Source: Cylindrodendrum hubeiense
Lineage: Eukaryota > Ascomycota > Sordariomycetes > Hypocreales > Nectriaceae
Reading direction: 5' to 3'
Assembly: GCA_014621425.1 (NCBI GenBank)
Contig: JAANBB010000003.1
Span: 424,987 to 488,986, forward strand
Length of the DNA stretch: 64,000 nucleotides
Both the position numbers and the translations under genes were made by a program. Positions 33,893 through 46,856 of this stretch are shown in pieces. Every line of letters starts with the position of its first letter. Within the stretch, counting starts at the first letter, position 1. The notes beneath the pieces are model-generated. The model had not been told where the DNA came from, ran no database searches, and saw only the letters and a program-made list of their open reading frames with translations.

Positions 33893-36314
33893 ATGTCTGA
33901 TACATTGAGCCACAACAGCCCCAGTGGCAGAGGCAGCTCTTCGCCTCCCAAACAAGGCGTCTACAGACCCATTAGGCGCATTAGTCAAGCATGCATCCCA
34001 TGCAGGTGAGCATCGCGCCGTTGCGATACGAGACCCATCAATCTGTTCTCAAAAGACTCACCTACATGCAGAAGAAAGAAAGCCCGCTGTACCGGCGAGC
34101 GTCCTTGTCGCAGTTGTGTGCGTTCGTCCCATCATTGCATTTACTCCCGTGATCGGCACGTTGATTTACCCTCCACTTCCTTGTCAGAAGCTGGTCCAGC
34201 AGAGGTATGGGGTTATCTTATTGAGTAAATATTTTACCATCTACTGACTCTTGCCGAATTGTGTTCAGTCAACCTCGCATAGGCTAAGCCGTGTCGAGGC
34301 CAAGCTCGATGAAATTATGCAGTGTCTCGACCAGTTGGCACAGAAAAATCGACAGCCCCATTCCTTCACTACTCCGGCTAACATGGCGACCACTAATTCA
34401 CTGGAAGGGAGCAGAATCGATGTTCAGAGTCAAGATTATGGTACTTTGAGATCAACCCATCACAGCTCCGCTGAGCGAGTAATGGACCTTGACTTCGCTG
34501 GCGGCCCGTTCCGAAGTCAGGGCCATGAACCGTAAGTATGCGGAGTTTCCCTCACCAAGATTGTGCTGACTTTTGTAACTCTGTGTTCTAGAAAACTCGA
34601 GGACCTAGTTCCAGATCACGTCGCTCGCGCAGTGTTTCGGGACTACTTCCGATGTGCCCATGACCAACCATACTCTTTGTTCCACGAGAAGACCTTTTGG
34701 AGGCAACTAGACCAAAAGGAACTACCAGAACACCTGCTGCTCGCTATCATGTCACATGCGGTCCGCTTTTCAACAGCTGACTTTTTCGAAAGCCGCAAGA
34801 CATCATTGTCGTCACTCTTCGCCAATATGGCCTGGAAATCCATTGTTGTGCTCTACTTTCAGGAGCGAGCAGAGGCCGATATCACAATAGTAAAGACAAT
34901 AATGCTATTGTCCATTTATGACTTTACCGGTAAGTATGCATTCTATCACGCGTCAGTGCCTACTGTTAAACGCGTTAGTACCTACTGACCTTTGATATTT
35001 TCAGCTGGACACGATAGACACGGCTCTGCCTGGGTCAAAATAGGGCTTGCCGTGCGCATATCCCAAGACCTCCGCTTGATGTTAGACCATCCGACATCGA
35101 TCGGTGTTGCCGAGAGAGAGGAACGGCGCCGTGTCTTCTGGTCCGTCTACATGCTTGATAGATTGGCATCCTGTGCAAGGGCGAGACCGCCTGCGGTGCT
35201 TGAAGCGAGCTGCCACCTCTCGCTACCGTGCGACGAGCACTTGTGGAGAATGCATTGCGATTCCAAAGGCCACAAGCTCGACGACATTGTCAACCAAAAC
35301 GCTCATACCGGAGAGCACCCTGGTTATCCTGCCCTTGTAATAGCACTGACATCAATCGTTGGCCGCTGTGCCCAGTTTATGATGCAAGACGACAACGATC
35401 GTAAACAAAAGCCTCCATGGGACCAATCTTCGGATTACGCAGCTACATGTTCCGACCTGCTTTCTCTGGAACGCTACTTTGAACAACCAATTTGTGAAGC
35501 CCTCCTTAACTGTTCTATGGATGGAATTGAGATTGACGCCGGCTTGGCCAGCCCCCTAGTCTTCGCCCGGGTCCTTTTCTGTCTATCACATTGCTTATTG
35601 AACCAGCCCTTTCTTTTGCGCCGAAGGGCCGATTCTAGTCAAGCTAGGGCTCCACAAACGTTCCTATCTCGAGCCTTGGACACCGGCCGCGAGTACTCCC
35701 GAAGGCTGGTCTATGAGCTTCGAGATGCAAGATTGAGTGGCTATACGCTCCACGGCTCGTTTCTGGGGTATTGTACTGTTGTTGCAAGTGGGGTACATGC
35801 TATGTATGCATTTTCAGGGGATTCGGCTATCAAGCAAGAGTCCTCTGACTGTTTGTCAATATGCCGCCAGATCTTGGCGGACTTGTCGGATTATTGGCCG
35901 AGTTGCCTGTCTATGGTTGGTTCTTTCCTACCTATATGCTACCTTTGAATATACGAGACTCTAACAGCCAAACAGAACCAAGCAGTGGACAAGTTTGCCA
36001 ACTGTGCAGATCGATTTGTAAACCTTATCAGCCCTGTCAGCAATGTCCAACCACTAGGTGGCACTGAGTGTGATCTCATGTGGTCACTATTGGATTATAG
36101 CACTCTTGCCAGTGCGCCAGATGGGTTCTGGGAGACAGAGAGCTACGCAACATCTCCGACTAGTAGTGAGGTATCACTAAGTCAGTTAACCGATACGCCT
36201 CCCGTAGATTCTGGTCAAGATCTACTAGTCTACTCTATTGCAGTTGATGGTCAACCTTATGAGTCCGCCCAGTATGTCCCGTTTGTATTACCTGATCCCT
36301 TGACTGAGTTTTGA
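33893..36314 (+). CDS. Zn2Cys6 transcription factor with a frameshift just after the zinc cluster
   Basis: Exons 33893-34005, 34072-34205, 34269-34531, 34592-34929, 35005-35915 and 35976-36314. The zinc cluster CIPCRRKKARCTGERPCRSC plus C is perfect (C-x2-C-x6-C-x5-C-x2-C-x6-C) and crosses intron 1. Directly after the last cysteine, at the T4 run 34140-34143, the frame runs into TGA (34152-34154). One T fewer would keep the frame open through DRHVDLPSTSLSEAGPAE and match the phase of the next exon, giving about 698 residues with a coiled segment (RLSRVEAKLDEIMQCLDQL) and a normal middle domain (VKIGLAVRISQDLRLML, RRRVFWSVYMLDRLAS). As written, the protein would stop at about residue 65. It is either a pseudogene, a sequence error or an unrecognised splice. 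Confidence 0.8.
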
Positions 36315-36791
36315 GGGCGGCGTAATCTACAAACGAATTTAGGGCATATCAGAACACAAGGAAATTGATAGAATACAAGCGACCAAGTCAGAAATTAAAT
36401 AAACCGTGTAATGTATTTCCACACGTCTATCCTGAACCTTTCAGAAGCCTGCCGTCATACCCGGGATACAATCCCAATCTACGAACTCAGTCTCCTAGGA
36501 TAATGCGCGCGACTTTGTCTCTTTCCAATGGTTGTAACATAGTGATCCTAACACAGTGACTCAAGTCAATCAATGATCTTTATATCGGATGCCAGAGGGC
36601 TTAATAACGCATATGTGACCTACGTTTTGTTGCTAAGTACATTAACGAAGCTGGGTAGAACACTTTACATGGTGTGACCGCTGAAATGACGAGGCAGAAT
36701 CCATTTATTGTGATTCTGTCGTAAGACTCTTAGCATGGAGTCTCCGAAGACACTCCAAAAGCTTTGTCTACAACGTCGTAGAAGGAAAACT
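36315..36791. other. Convergent intergenic, 477 bp
   Basis: It lies between the 3' ends of the regulator (+) and the acyl-CoA ligase (-). Nothing further was recognised. Confidence 0.5.
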
Positions 36792-39000
36792 CTAAAGTTT
36801 TGCCGGTGTGGAATAACGACTTTCCTCCATCTTCCGTAACATAGATCTTTGTATCTTTCCGCTTGTTGTCCTCGGGAAAAAGTCTTCATCAACAAATTGC
36901 ACTCGTCTGGGATACTTGTACGGTGCCGATTCTTTTTTGCAGTGTTCCTGAAGCACCTGTATCAACTTTGTAGGATCTTGTTCCTTTGCCCGGTTAGTCA
37001 AGACCACGAACGCCTTGACCACATGGCCACGTTCGGCACTTGGAGATGCAACTACTGCAACGTCTTTCACTGCTGGATGTTCTCGTAAAACTGATTCGAC
37101 TTCAGTAGGTCCTAATGAAGAGTCACGTGTGAGAAAACTGGGTCTTTAGAACCTTGAGAATGTAGTAGAAGCACATACCAATCCGGTATCCAGAGGAGTT
37201 TATGACATCGTCGCCTCGGCCGAGATACCAGAAGTATCCGTCTCCATCACGATAGCCCCGATCCCCTGTCAGATACCATTGGCGAGATGCTGATCCATCA
37301 GTCCTCGGCCTTTCTTTTAGGAGATTGAGTCGTTTAGAACCATCTGGTTGGAGGTAGCCCTCAGCGATGCCCAGTGTGTGCTGGCCGTCAGCCTTTCGGA
37401 TAGCAACGGCAATGTTGCCTCTGTCTCCAGTTTTACACTCTTCACCATCCCCATTGACGATGGCGAGTGGAATCCCACTGGCTGCAGTTCCCATCGATCC
37501 CGGCTTAACTATGTTGTCCTTGAAATTTCCGCACAAAATTGTTGTTTCGGTCTGACCGTAGCCTTATTGTGAAAGACTGGAGTTAGAAGAAAGCTTGTCA
37601 CTTCTTTAGAAGGTGAGGGCTCTGTAGAACACACCATCTTTGACCTGAATCCCTGTTGCAACTTTCCATGACTGAATGACAGCTTTCTCGAGAGTTTCGC
37701 CAGCTGCTACGCAATGCTCAAGGCTAGATAATGGTGCTTTGGCAATCCCTTCGAGAACGTCCGGGAGAACCATCTGACGATAAACTGTCGGGCCGGCACA
37801 GAGAGTAGAGATATGGTAAAGGCGTAGGGCATCTACAACCTCACGCGCACAGAAAGCACGTCGGAATTTTCGCACATACAAAGCCGCTCCGGTATTCCAT
37901 GCCGCAAACCAACCCCTATTTATAAATTAGCAGACTAAAAGAATTCGAGTGAGACCGGATACCTACCATGCAGCCTTTGCCCAGCCTAGCTAAGTGTTAG
38001 TATTAAGTTTGAACGAAAATCAAGGCTTTTCACAACGGGGTCCAGGCTCACCTAGTTCAGCCAAGTTCCAATAAAGCTTGCCTGGCTCGAGAAGAAGCCA
38101 GTCCTTTCCAGTAGAGATATGCGCTAGGCCAAGTGGTCAGTCTAACCTTACTTTTGTCCTTGTTTTATTGGTTCTTCATGTTTCGTGCTTGGTGACCCAT
38201 CAACTGTATTAAAAACTGAGATAGGACTTACAAAGAGGATACGAATGGTTATGGACCACCATTTTAGGCGGACCGGTAGTTCCAGAGGTAAACAAAATGA
38301 AGGCGGGATCGGATGTGAGAGTCACCCGACCGGAGTACTTTTCATCCTGTGGTAGCCCGTTCATTAGGGTCTCATACTGCTGGATACCGGAGATTGGTTC
38401 TCCGTCGGCTTGTATGACAGTATGGACACCAGGGCAGTCCGTTTGAACTTCAAGGAAGGCCTTGACAGTCGCTGCATCACCGACGAATATGTTAGCCTGC
38501 GCGGCGAGAGCGCGGTACCTGATGTCCTTTGGAGTGGCAAGAGTGCTACATGGAGACAAGACAACACCGGCGCGAAGAGCACCTGTTGCAATCTCCCACC
38601 TGAATTGTCATTGTATCAGTTTTATTATTCTTTCGAAGTGGAGAAATGTGAAGTGACCGAGGCACAAGGAGAAATGAGGTCCAACTCGAAACTGGGAAGA
38701 ATTCAACGCTTCTCACCATGCGGGCACCCTTGATAGCATTATCAGCATTCTATCCCCGGTTAGAATCCCTAATTCATTGAGGAGAATTGCTGAGAGGTGT
38801 GATCTCTTGGAAAAATAACTGTAGTCGAGATCACGCACATGCGAATCTGTACTATCGCTCCACAACATGGCGCGCAAGTTGCCGTGATCGCTCGCGTGTT
38901 TGTCAACGACATCGACAGCAAAGTTGAAAGGACTAGGGCCTTTCAAAATGCAGGAAACTTCGGGAAAACTCATGATTGTGTAATGGGTTGAATCCACCAC
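36792..39000 (-). CDS. Medium-chain-type acyl-CoA ligase (ANL superfamily), peroxisomal signal
   Basis: Exons in transcript order: 39000-38717, 38599-38232, 38123-38052, 37985-37967, 37915-37635, 37562-37179 and 37111-36792, giving 575 residues from the first ATG or 566 from the second (38973). Adenylation motifs: FTSGTTGPPK (A3), YGQTETT (A5), LTGDRGYRDGDGYFWYLGR (A7-A8 region), NSSGYRIGPTEVE, and TTSGKIQR with the catalytic Lys (A10). The enzyme activates an acid with ATP to an acyl-AMP and then to the CoA thioester. The C terminus AKL fits a type 1 peroxisomal targeting signal. One exon is only 19 bp. The layout resembles ACSM-type ligases rather than long-chain FadD. It is divergent from the MFS gene at 40601. 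The substrate is unknown. Confidence 0.92.
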
Positions 39001-40600
39001 ACTGCACTGATATCAACTGACAAAATGAGACAAGAATGGAGGAATCTATACAGAAAACTGAGTAAAGAAAGAAGGGGTTTCTGGAGACTAGATCTTGTAT
39101 CGAGAGGCTATGGTGAGTTTTAAATTACTGGGCGATGCTTGCACGCAATATCTCAGTGGGGTTGATAACGGGAACGGTCCGAAGGTCCGTTGATGACTGC
39201 GGGTGGAGACATAATCAACTCGTGGCAAGCTCGCGACTTGTCCGGTGATAGAAACCCGATTAGTCGAAACCCCCACAACTAGGACTCTTGTGGGAATTCA
39301 CATTCCTCTCAATGTGCGGTGAGCTTGTTGAAATGTAGGTTGGGTATCCTTTAGATCCCATGATTCTGCTTCTTCACGGACTTGAGCTCCATATTAAATA
39401 AGTAAAATTTGGCAAATTTAGCGTTCCCATAACCCATTACTGCAAATCTAATTACGGGTAGAGAATGAAATGGTGGAGGGCCCGTTGGTCTTAGCTCTCT
39501 CGTCCCCTCCAGAGATGGGACAGGCCATTTGGGGGGGGGGCACGCTACTGTTGCTGAAACTCGAATAAAAGAATCCTGGAACTTGGTACGAGGATTGGGT
39601 TGGATCCAAAGGGCATTCTCACGGGAGCCTTCGCCTGCCAATCCGAATAAGGGAATCCACTATTTTGGCACCAAGGGCCATTCGACTTGATACATACCAA
39701 TGCCTGTCTTACCCTCAGACGCAATAATCTGGGAGATCAACAATCCGGTAGACCGTTATGCATGAGCTTAGGGATCACGGTGCGCAGCAATACTACGAGT
39801 CCCTACTTCAAATTTATTGGCCAGCCAGGCCATCCGGCACACCCACTCAGATCACAGCTAGAGCGGCTTGACTTCCGCGGCCGTAAGCCGGACCTGACCC
39901 CGCCTTTTACCGTCTAGCTGACGTGGCCTCGTTTGCCAAGCGATTGCTCTGTACCCCTCTTATTTCCCCGGACCTGTTGCGGTCCGGTAGCAGACACCAG
40001 CAATTAATATCTGTGGCGAATGAACTTTAGTGGCACGATCTTGCACACTGTGGCAGTGGCACTGGCACTCATCAAATCCCTAAGGCTGAGAAATGATTGT
40101 GTTATTATCTGAACCTGTTGAGTCTTATGTCGGACTACAACCTCACTGATAGTCACCTTTTTCTTTCTTTCTTTTTCTCCGGATCATGTCATCAAATATC
40201 TAGTGGTCAGCCATTTTAGTGTGCTCTGTATGAGCAGCAGTTTTCGTCACTCGGTTGAGGATGAGAGTGGTGCACTAGTCCTGAAGTCCCTTCGTGTAAT
40301 CGCCTACGCTATATATTGGACTGAAGCCCTGTATGAACAGCTGCTATGATATGGATTGCCATGTGCAGTCGTATACCAATCTGGACTAGGGTCCTCTATG
40401 AACCCTTGCAGCTCTTATTTCCATCATTGGGTATTTCGGCCCCGGTCCGGTTGGCATCCTCAGCCGACTTGACCAGCTTTCCTGACCGAGTTCTATATAG
40501 AAGTAACAAATTCGCCGCCGTATTATCCGTGTAGTCCGGTACATATCACGACAAGTGAGCTTTTGATGCATTGAGTGACAACTAATCACCCTTTGTTACA
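39001..40600. promoter_or_regulatory. Divergent promoter between the acyl-CoA ligase and the MFS transporter, 1600 bp
   Basis: Both genes start from here. It contains four CCGGACC/GGTCCGG heptamers (39888, 39968, 39981, 40444), a run of ten G at 39531-39540, a pyrimidine tract at about 40159-40179 and a TATATAG at 40494-40500, 107 bp before the transporter ATG. Confidence 0.6.
39968..39987. promoter_or_regulatory. Perfect inverted repeat CCGGACC-N6-GGTCCGG
   Basis: The sequence is CCGGACC, TGTTGC, GGTCCGG: two exact 7-bp arms with a 6-bp spacer. An inverted CGG-type pair with fixed spacing is the standard binding-site form for a dimeric Zn2Cys6 protein, and two such genes flank this region. 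Binding itself is inference. Confidence 0.65.
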
Positions 40601-42262
40601 ATGGATCAATCCTCAACTGGTACTGAGAAGGCAAGCGTCAAAATCGCAGAAGATGTGGCCCAGAACCCAGTGTTCAGCAATGCTGCAGCCTCCGAGAGCG
40701 CTGGGCTTGATGAAGCTGCGGTGAACAAACTAATTCGCAAAATCGACCTGAAGCTGCTTCCATTACTGACGACACTTTATCTGCTGTCATTTTTGGACCG
40801 CACCAACATTGGCAATGCACGTCTTGACACTTTTGAGGCCGACCTCGGCATGTCAGGTCTCATGTATAACAACGCCTTGGCTATCTTTTTCCCCTTTTAT
40901 GTCTTGGCAGAAATCCCTTCCAACATCGCCATGAAGCGATTTCCACCCTGGTTGTGGATTCCTTTCATCATGCTAGTCTGGGGCGTCTGCTGCACTTTAA
41001 TGGGCATTGTTAAGAATTACGAGAGCCTTCTTGCTACGCGCGCTGTACTCGGGCTTTCAGAAGGCGGCCTCTTCCCCGGCATCGCTTACTAGTAAGTGAT
41101 TTGAAATAAATACGGATAAGTCCTACATGTTAACCCACGCCTTAGCATAACGATGTGGTACTGTCGACATGAATGTGGTCTCCGCTTGGCAATATTTTTC
41201 TCCGCAGCAACCCTTGCCGGTGCTTTTGGGGGTCTTGTTGCTCGCGGTATCTTAGAGATGCGCAATGTTGCCGGTTTGGCTGGTTGGCGATGGCTCTTCA
41301 TCATTGAAGGCCTCCTAACCGTGGTGATCGGTAAAGGACCCCATCCATCTTCCGATTGAAGCAATGCTCATCATTTGCCAATTCGCAGCTCTCATAGCAG
41401 TCAAGGCCATGCATGATTATCCGGAAAAGGCCAAGTTCTTGACCGAGCAGGAACGTGCCACAGTTCTCAATCGCCTTGAGCTCGACCGATCCTCTCTTTC
41501 TAATGAATTCAACCTTAAATATGTCAAACATGCACTTGTGGACTGGAAGATATGGGTGCACGTCATCATAACAATTTGCGTCTATACTGGTGTCTACTCA
41601 TACTCTTTGTTTTTACCAACTATTATCCGCGATCTCGGATATGCCAACGCCACCGCACAGCTGATGACAGTCCCACCATTTGTCCTTGCATGCATTTTAT
41701 GCATCACTGCTGGGTGGTATGCCGACAAGCTTGTTCAACGTGGAATATTTATGCTTGGTTTCATGATTACTTCGTAAGTGATTGATACATGCAGTGCTTT
41801 CCCAGTAGTCAATATACTAACTTTGATAACAGAATAATCGGGTTTGTTATGCTGTTAGCGACCCAAAACCCAACCGCTAAGTACGTGGGATGCTTTCTTG
41901 CAGCTGCAGGTATCTATCCTAGTGTGCCTCAGGGTGTTGCTTGGAACAGCAATAATATGGGCGGTGGCCTCAAACGGAGTGTAGGCATTGCTATGCATGT
42001 TGGCTTTGGCAACATCAGCGGCATCATTTCCTCCTACTTGTTTCCGATAAAGGATGGTCCCACGTACTACCCTGGTATAGGTACGTTAGTTGGTCTCTAT
42101 ATAATGGCCTTCACTCTTTGCATATTTATGACCGTGTATTTGCGACGGGAAAATGCTCGTCGAGATCGAGAGTACGCACCCCCAGACCTATACACGGACG
42201 AGCAGCGAAGCCAGGAAAAAGAAATGGGCGACAATGCGACATTCTTCCGCTACACAATATAA
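40601..42262 (+). CDS. MFS transporter of the DAL5/TNA1 anion:cation symporter family
   Basis: Exons 40601-41091, 41146-41330, 41389-41773 and 41833-42262 give 496 residues. Family marks: KLIRKIDLKLLPLLTTLYLLSFLDRTNIGNAR before and in TM1 (shown here in part), AEIPSNIAMKRFPPWLWIP, GLSEGGLFPGIAY, the WRWLFIIEGLLTVVIG segment, and the late WNSNNMGGGLKRSVGIAMHVGFGN block. About 12 membrane segments at the plasma membrane. DAL5-type carriers take up organic anions such as allantoate, nicotinate or carboxylates, which fits uptake of an acid substrate for the divergent CoA ligase (inference). The ATG at 40601 is the only one before the conserved start. Confidence 0.93.
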
Positions 42263-43086
42263 GACCTAAAAACCTGCTCCGGATGCTTGTTTGTGAGGAG
42301 ATATGATTGATGCGAGGAAACCGAGACTTAGTCATTGGGGTTTCACCGAGTTGTTGTGCAAATTACACAAGGAAATTGATGATCCTGAAGGCACTAAATA
42401 GTTCATTTGATTGACGATGATAATAACGTTATGGCTCCTGTCTCTAGCTGCATGTGTCGAGTTGACCGTGACGATGATATCTGTAGCCTTTAGGGCCCAG
42501 GCTGACCCCTCTATCTAACAACCTGCCGACTCACGTGCAAGAAGAAACGCAGGGATCAACTGAATGGGCATTATTCAAGATTACGCCATGCTACCCACAA
42601 GGATAAAGAAGGTAGACACGATATTTGTTGTTACACCTGGTGCTTCTTGTCGAAATTTCCTTGAGACAGCTTTATTCTTTTGCAGAACATACCCACCATC
42701 CTTCTGGTTTATTTTGGGCTGGTACTTCCTTCATGATTGGTGCTAATTGATATACTCCTGAGACAAATCAGCCTTGTTGTGGCTCTCACCACTACAACCA
42801 AACACTAAAAGTAGGTTGGCCACGCAATGAGCTCTTTATCAGCATAAATCGAGGCCAACCGGATTTCTTAGTCGCTTCAATGCAAGTCCGAAAGACCCAT
42901 TGCTTGACATTTGAGGTAGTTACTTGGTCTTCTGTTTCGAATCAACTTGCTTCCTGACTAGCCAATTGGTTTTGTATTTATGGGCCTTATATCAGGGCAA
43001 TGTTACTTGATGGATTCATTCGTATCGGCTAGGACGGGAATCGAGTGTAATCTAAATATTGAATTATTTTCTTTGTTCATGCTAGA
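42263..43086. other. Convergent intergenic, 824 bp
   Basis: It lies between the 3' ends of the MFS transporter (+) and a Zn2Cys6 gene (-). No gene or repeat was recognised. Confidence 0.5.
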
Positions 43087-45913
43087 TTATCCGTCTGAGT
43101 CCCAGAGCACCAAGTCCGTCACTGACACAGTGCTCGCCCCCAAGGTCAAAGCTGGCACAGATTCTAGTGGCTCAAGACAGAGGCTGTCATAAGTCTGATC
43201 GAGTGGAGTTGTCAATAGATCCATTATATCGAGTAAACTCTCTGCCTCGATGTTGCTAGGCTTCATAGTTTGTTCTGCATTAGCATAGGGGGCGTCATAG
43301 CTAGCGCTATTCCTGGCGCTTTTACTGCACTGAGCCTGGAGATAGCCTTTAGTATTCTCCTTCCAGATGTTGGTGAAATCGGGAGTGCCTTTGTGGGTAT
43401 CGAGGCTGCTCTGGCTTTGTGAGGACGTGGGGTCTTCGTAAAACCGATCCCTAAGATTCGCCGCAGTCTTTCCATTGAAAGAATACCCACCTCTGCTCAG
43501 GCCCCAATCTACCGCCACGGCTGATTGCAGATAGACATCAAGCGATACCAATAAAACCTTCGTGGCTCCGTTTCCGCCACCCTTGGCTCCACGATGTTGC
43601 AAACCTTGTGCATGCTGTATGGCTTGTCGAGTAATGGCACTAATCCATTCTGCTTCGTCATATTGGACAGTGAAAATTTGCATAGCATCGAGAAGGACAT
43701 TAAGTTGCGCTTTTTTGACGCTCCATTCTTGGTGGGTGTCGGTCAAACCTTCGAACTCACACTCATAAATTTGGCATTTGATTGCTTGGAGTACGAGTGG
43801 GAAGGCCGTGAAGGCAGCGCTTATGAATCCGGTTAACTCCCATAACATCATAAAGCATTTCCAACATACCTGCTGATGGGTAGCCAGCGAATTAATTGCA
43901 AATTCATCAAACAGATCATGCAATCTGTAAATCCAGATGTAGCTTCTTGAAGCTCCTGAAATCGCTGGGCCGTATATGACGCCTTGAGAAACGAATATGA
44001 AGGCGCTAACGGGACGGCTACTTCTGTGCAAGTTATTTGGTAGTGACAGAGATGCACTATGGCGGAGCTAAGCTCGGCTTTTGGATCAGTTCTTTTTCAG
44101 GTGTAAAAGAGGGTAATCGGCGCACATACAAGTAGTACATGTACATGGTATGACCGAACAGAATTACATGGCGTGGAATGTGGCCATGATCATTCACTGA
44201 AGCGCTGAGGGTCCGCAATGGAAAATGCACCATTGTTTCTTCATTCCAGGCACCCAGCTTTGTCTGCCATTCCTTCGCGCTTTGTAGGTCGTGGGAAAAT
44301 GACTGCTCTGGTAAGGTGTTGATATGTTGAAGGCGAGCTTTGGCGCTAAGTAGATCCGTGAGGGTGACACACAGTTGAACAACTCTTTCCATGAGTCTTA
44401 TTAAGCTGTGCTTGCTCTTATTGTCGTAGACGCGAGACCTGTTAGCTTCGTCTACCAAGTCCGTATAATCCAGAAGGGATTTTGATGTGAAATCAAATTC
44501 TGAACGAGTAATGTAGATATTTCGCCGAAGACCAAGTGAGAGGATTCGATCCCGAACGACACAACACCACCAGAGCCTCTTGATGAGGTTTTCTCGTTTT
44601 GCCTCAGACCGTGTCATACTCCGACAATCTTTAGGCTCACTGTATTTATGTGCCCCCACGTCCCTTGCTCGTTGTATCGCAATGGTCAGCCAGCCATAGT
44701 TTGGTCTGTGACCGATCAAATCGGCAGGAGGACACCAAAATGACAAGAGAAGTGATGCTTGGCTTATCTGGTGCGAGGAAACTTCAGCGCCTAGGTCATA
44801 CAAAAGCTGCCATTTGGTAAGTATCTGGTAGGTATCGTGATTTCAAACACTTTGGTCCCGTACCTTGGCCCTCTGGTATAGGTCAGCCCTAGCTGCTCGA
44901 ACGGAACTGAACCCAAATGTCTTCAGTATAGTAAGGGGGACTAGCTAAGAGATTATTAGTTGTATGCACTAAATGCTCTGTATCGTCAACATACATTGCT
45001 CGAAGCAAACAGCATAGCCTGGAGTAGTAAAAGAGATAAACCTGAATTCAATTCCTCGTCCGGACTTCCAGTATTGCATTCATCATACAATCTCCAGAAA
45101 TCGCCCTCGTGGATGATAGGTAAAAAAGGGTGTACATAGCGAAAGTACTGTTGCATAAATACGTCACAAACCTCACGTGTCGGAACGTGAAAGCAGGATT
45201 GAGACTCAAGGAGGTTGATATCTCTTGATGAAAGGTTCGAAATATTACCAAGTTCAAGGAAATGAAAGGAGGTATATCTGATGCTTGTCGGGGTAGTTGC
45301 CTTGTTCATATTGATAATGGGAGAACGAACGTCCTCTGAGCATTGGAGAATATTGCTCGTGTTTGGTGCCTCATTTCGTAAATTTATAGGAGACTCGTAT
45401 TCCGATAATAGAGCATCACTGGTCCAAGTAGTGAGGTTATCAGTTTTCGTCACTAGGTCATTGCTTTTGTCAACTGCAGAACAAACAGCTGCGAGGATAT
45501 TATTTGAGGATTCCACGACCTCCGTATCACATGTTACTGCAATACCAGTTGAGAGGATACTTCCAGGCGGTTTGTCTCTTGGTAGGGCCATCACCTTTGA
45601 AAGATAGTGATGGTTCAACTCAACAGGGGACCCGTTTCTGGGCTGGGTAATAACTCGTCCCGTATCCGATGTACTGCTGTGAACGCATCCACCATTAGCT
45701 TACCTCTCTAAACAACTAGGAGACTATGAAATACATTTTTCTCTTTGCTCTCGACTTTACACAACATATAACGTTGTCCAAGAAGCAGTGTGTGCAAGGC
45801 GAGCCTCGGAGAGCCACGTCACACCGAACCTTGCGAGTACGGCAGGTTAAACATGCTACTGCTGCCCTTTTTCGAGAGGTTCCATTGTGGAGATCTCGTC
45901 GCGTTTTATGCAT
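43087..45913 (-). CDS. Zn2Cys6 transcription factor, cutinase-transcription-factor-like
   Basis: Exons in transcript order: 45913-45735, 45637-44995, 44944-44864, 44806-44130, 44067-43870 and 43819-43087, giving 836 residues. The zinc cluster CLTCRTRKVRC, then CTHC and C (about residues 21-52), has the longer x8 loop seen in Ctf1-like proteins. The middle domain shows YFRYVHPFLPIIHEGDFW, ASSNLVPLTILKTFGFSS, RARDVGAHKY, and LWWCCVVRDRILSLGLRR. The C-terminal region has AAFTAFPLVLQAIK. The first intron boundary is the weakest (97 bp, donor at 45734). Ctf1-type factors control cutinase or fatty-acid catabolic genes, which suits the neighbouring CoA ligase and hydratase, but a direct link is inference. 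Confidence 0.88.
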
Positions 45914-46856
45914 GATTAGAACCTACTTCTGAATTGGTCAACTAGCTCATTATGTGCAGGTTCGCCACCATGGGACAGGGTGTCTGAAAAAGAAACTGAC
46001 GGAAGGTTCTGTATCTGCTTAGCGCCTTGGTACAACTCCAGCGAAGATAGCAATGGTTAGATAAAAATACAATTGAGAAAAAGGGCTGTTTGGTCTCGAT
46101 GTTTGGTGATCATAGCGGTTTCCCTAATTACGAAACAGGATGGAACGTGCAGTGTGACGAGATTTAAGGTCAACGGACAAATAACATAATTTCAAAGCTT
46201 GGGATTCGGACCGGTTCGTACCGGTTCTTGTACCCTTGCTGTCAAAGTAACGGAATTGATGCAACCCAGCACGCACTAAGCCGTTCTAGAAGAGTTGCAG
46301 CTCCCCGGGATGAGGAGATGGCAGGGGGTGTGGGGTGACGCCCGAAGAGGTGATAGTGTGAGGCCCAAGACTAGTCTTGGGCGAGAGATAAGGGGCCCGT
46401 TTGCCAAACATCGCTGACACGGCTATCACGGACCGATATAGCACAATCCTTTTGAGATCGGTGAGTTGCAGCGAGTATTAACCTCCGGCACCATGGTCAC
46501 TCAATATAGCTGAGATGGAAGTCTTTGACAGCCACCATAATCGGCTCCGCGCCAGCGCGTGTACGTGACCGCGAATAGATGAGCAATACGATATTGGCGG
46601 CCACGTACTGAGCCCCAAGCCATTCGATACTATCCTCATATTCGTATCAAGGTCTCCTGTAATGGCATTCAAGACGGGCAAGGCAAGACATGAGCGGTTG
46701 GGGACAGCTTATCCGCCAAGAAAACTACAATACTGGGTAATTTAAGAATTGTTTACTTGAACTCACTTTGAAATTATGTAGAAGGCTCCTTTCTCAGCTA
46801 CATTGAAATAATATTCAACATCGTAAATGTCTCTTGAAAGCTAACAGCTTGGTTGA
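45914..46856. other. Intergenic, 943 bp, promoter of the Ctf-like regulator
   Basis: A CGGACC with an ACCGGTT-N-ACCGGTT-like repeat lies at 46207-46226. No gene was recognised. Confidence 0.45.
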
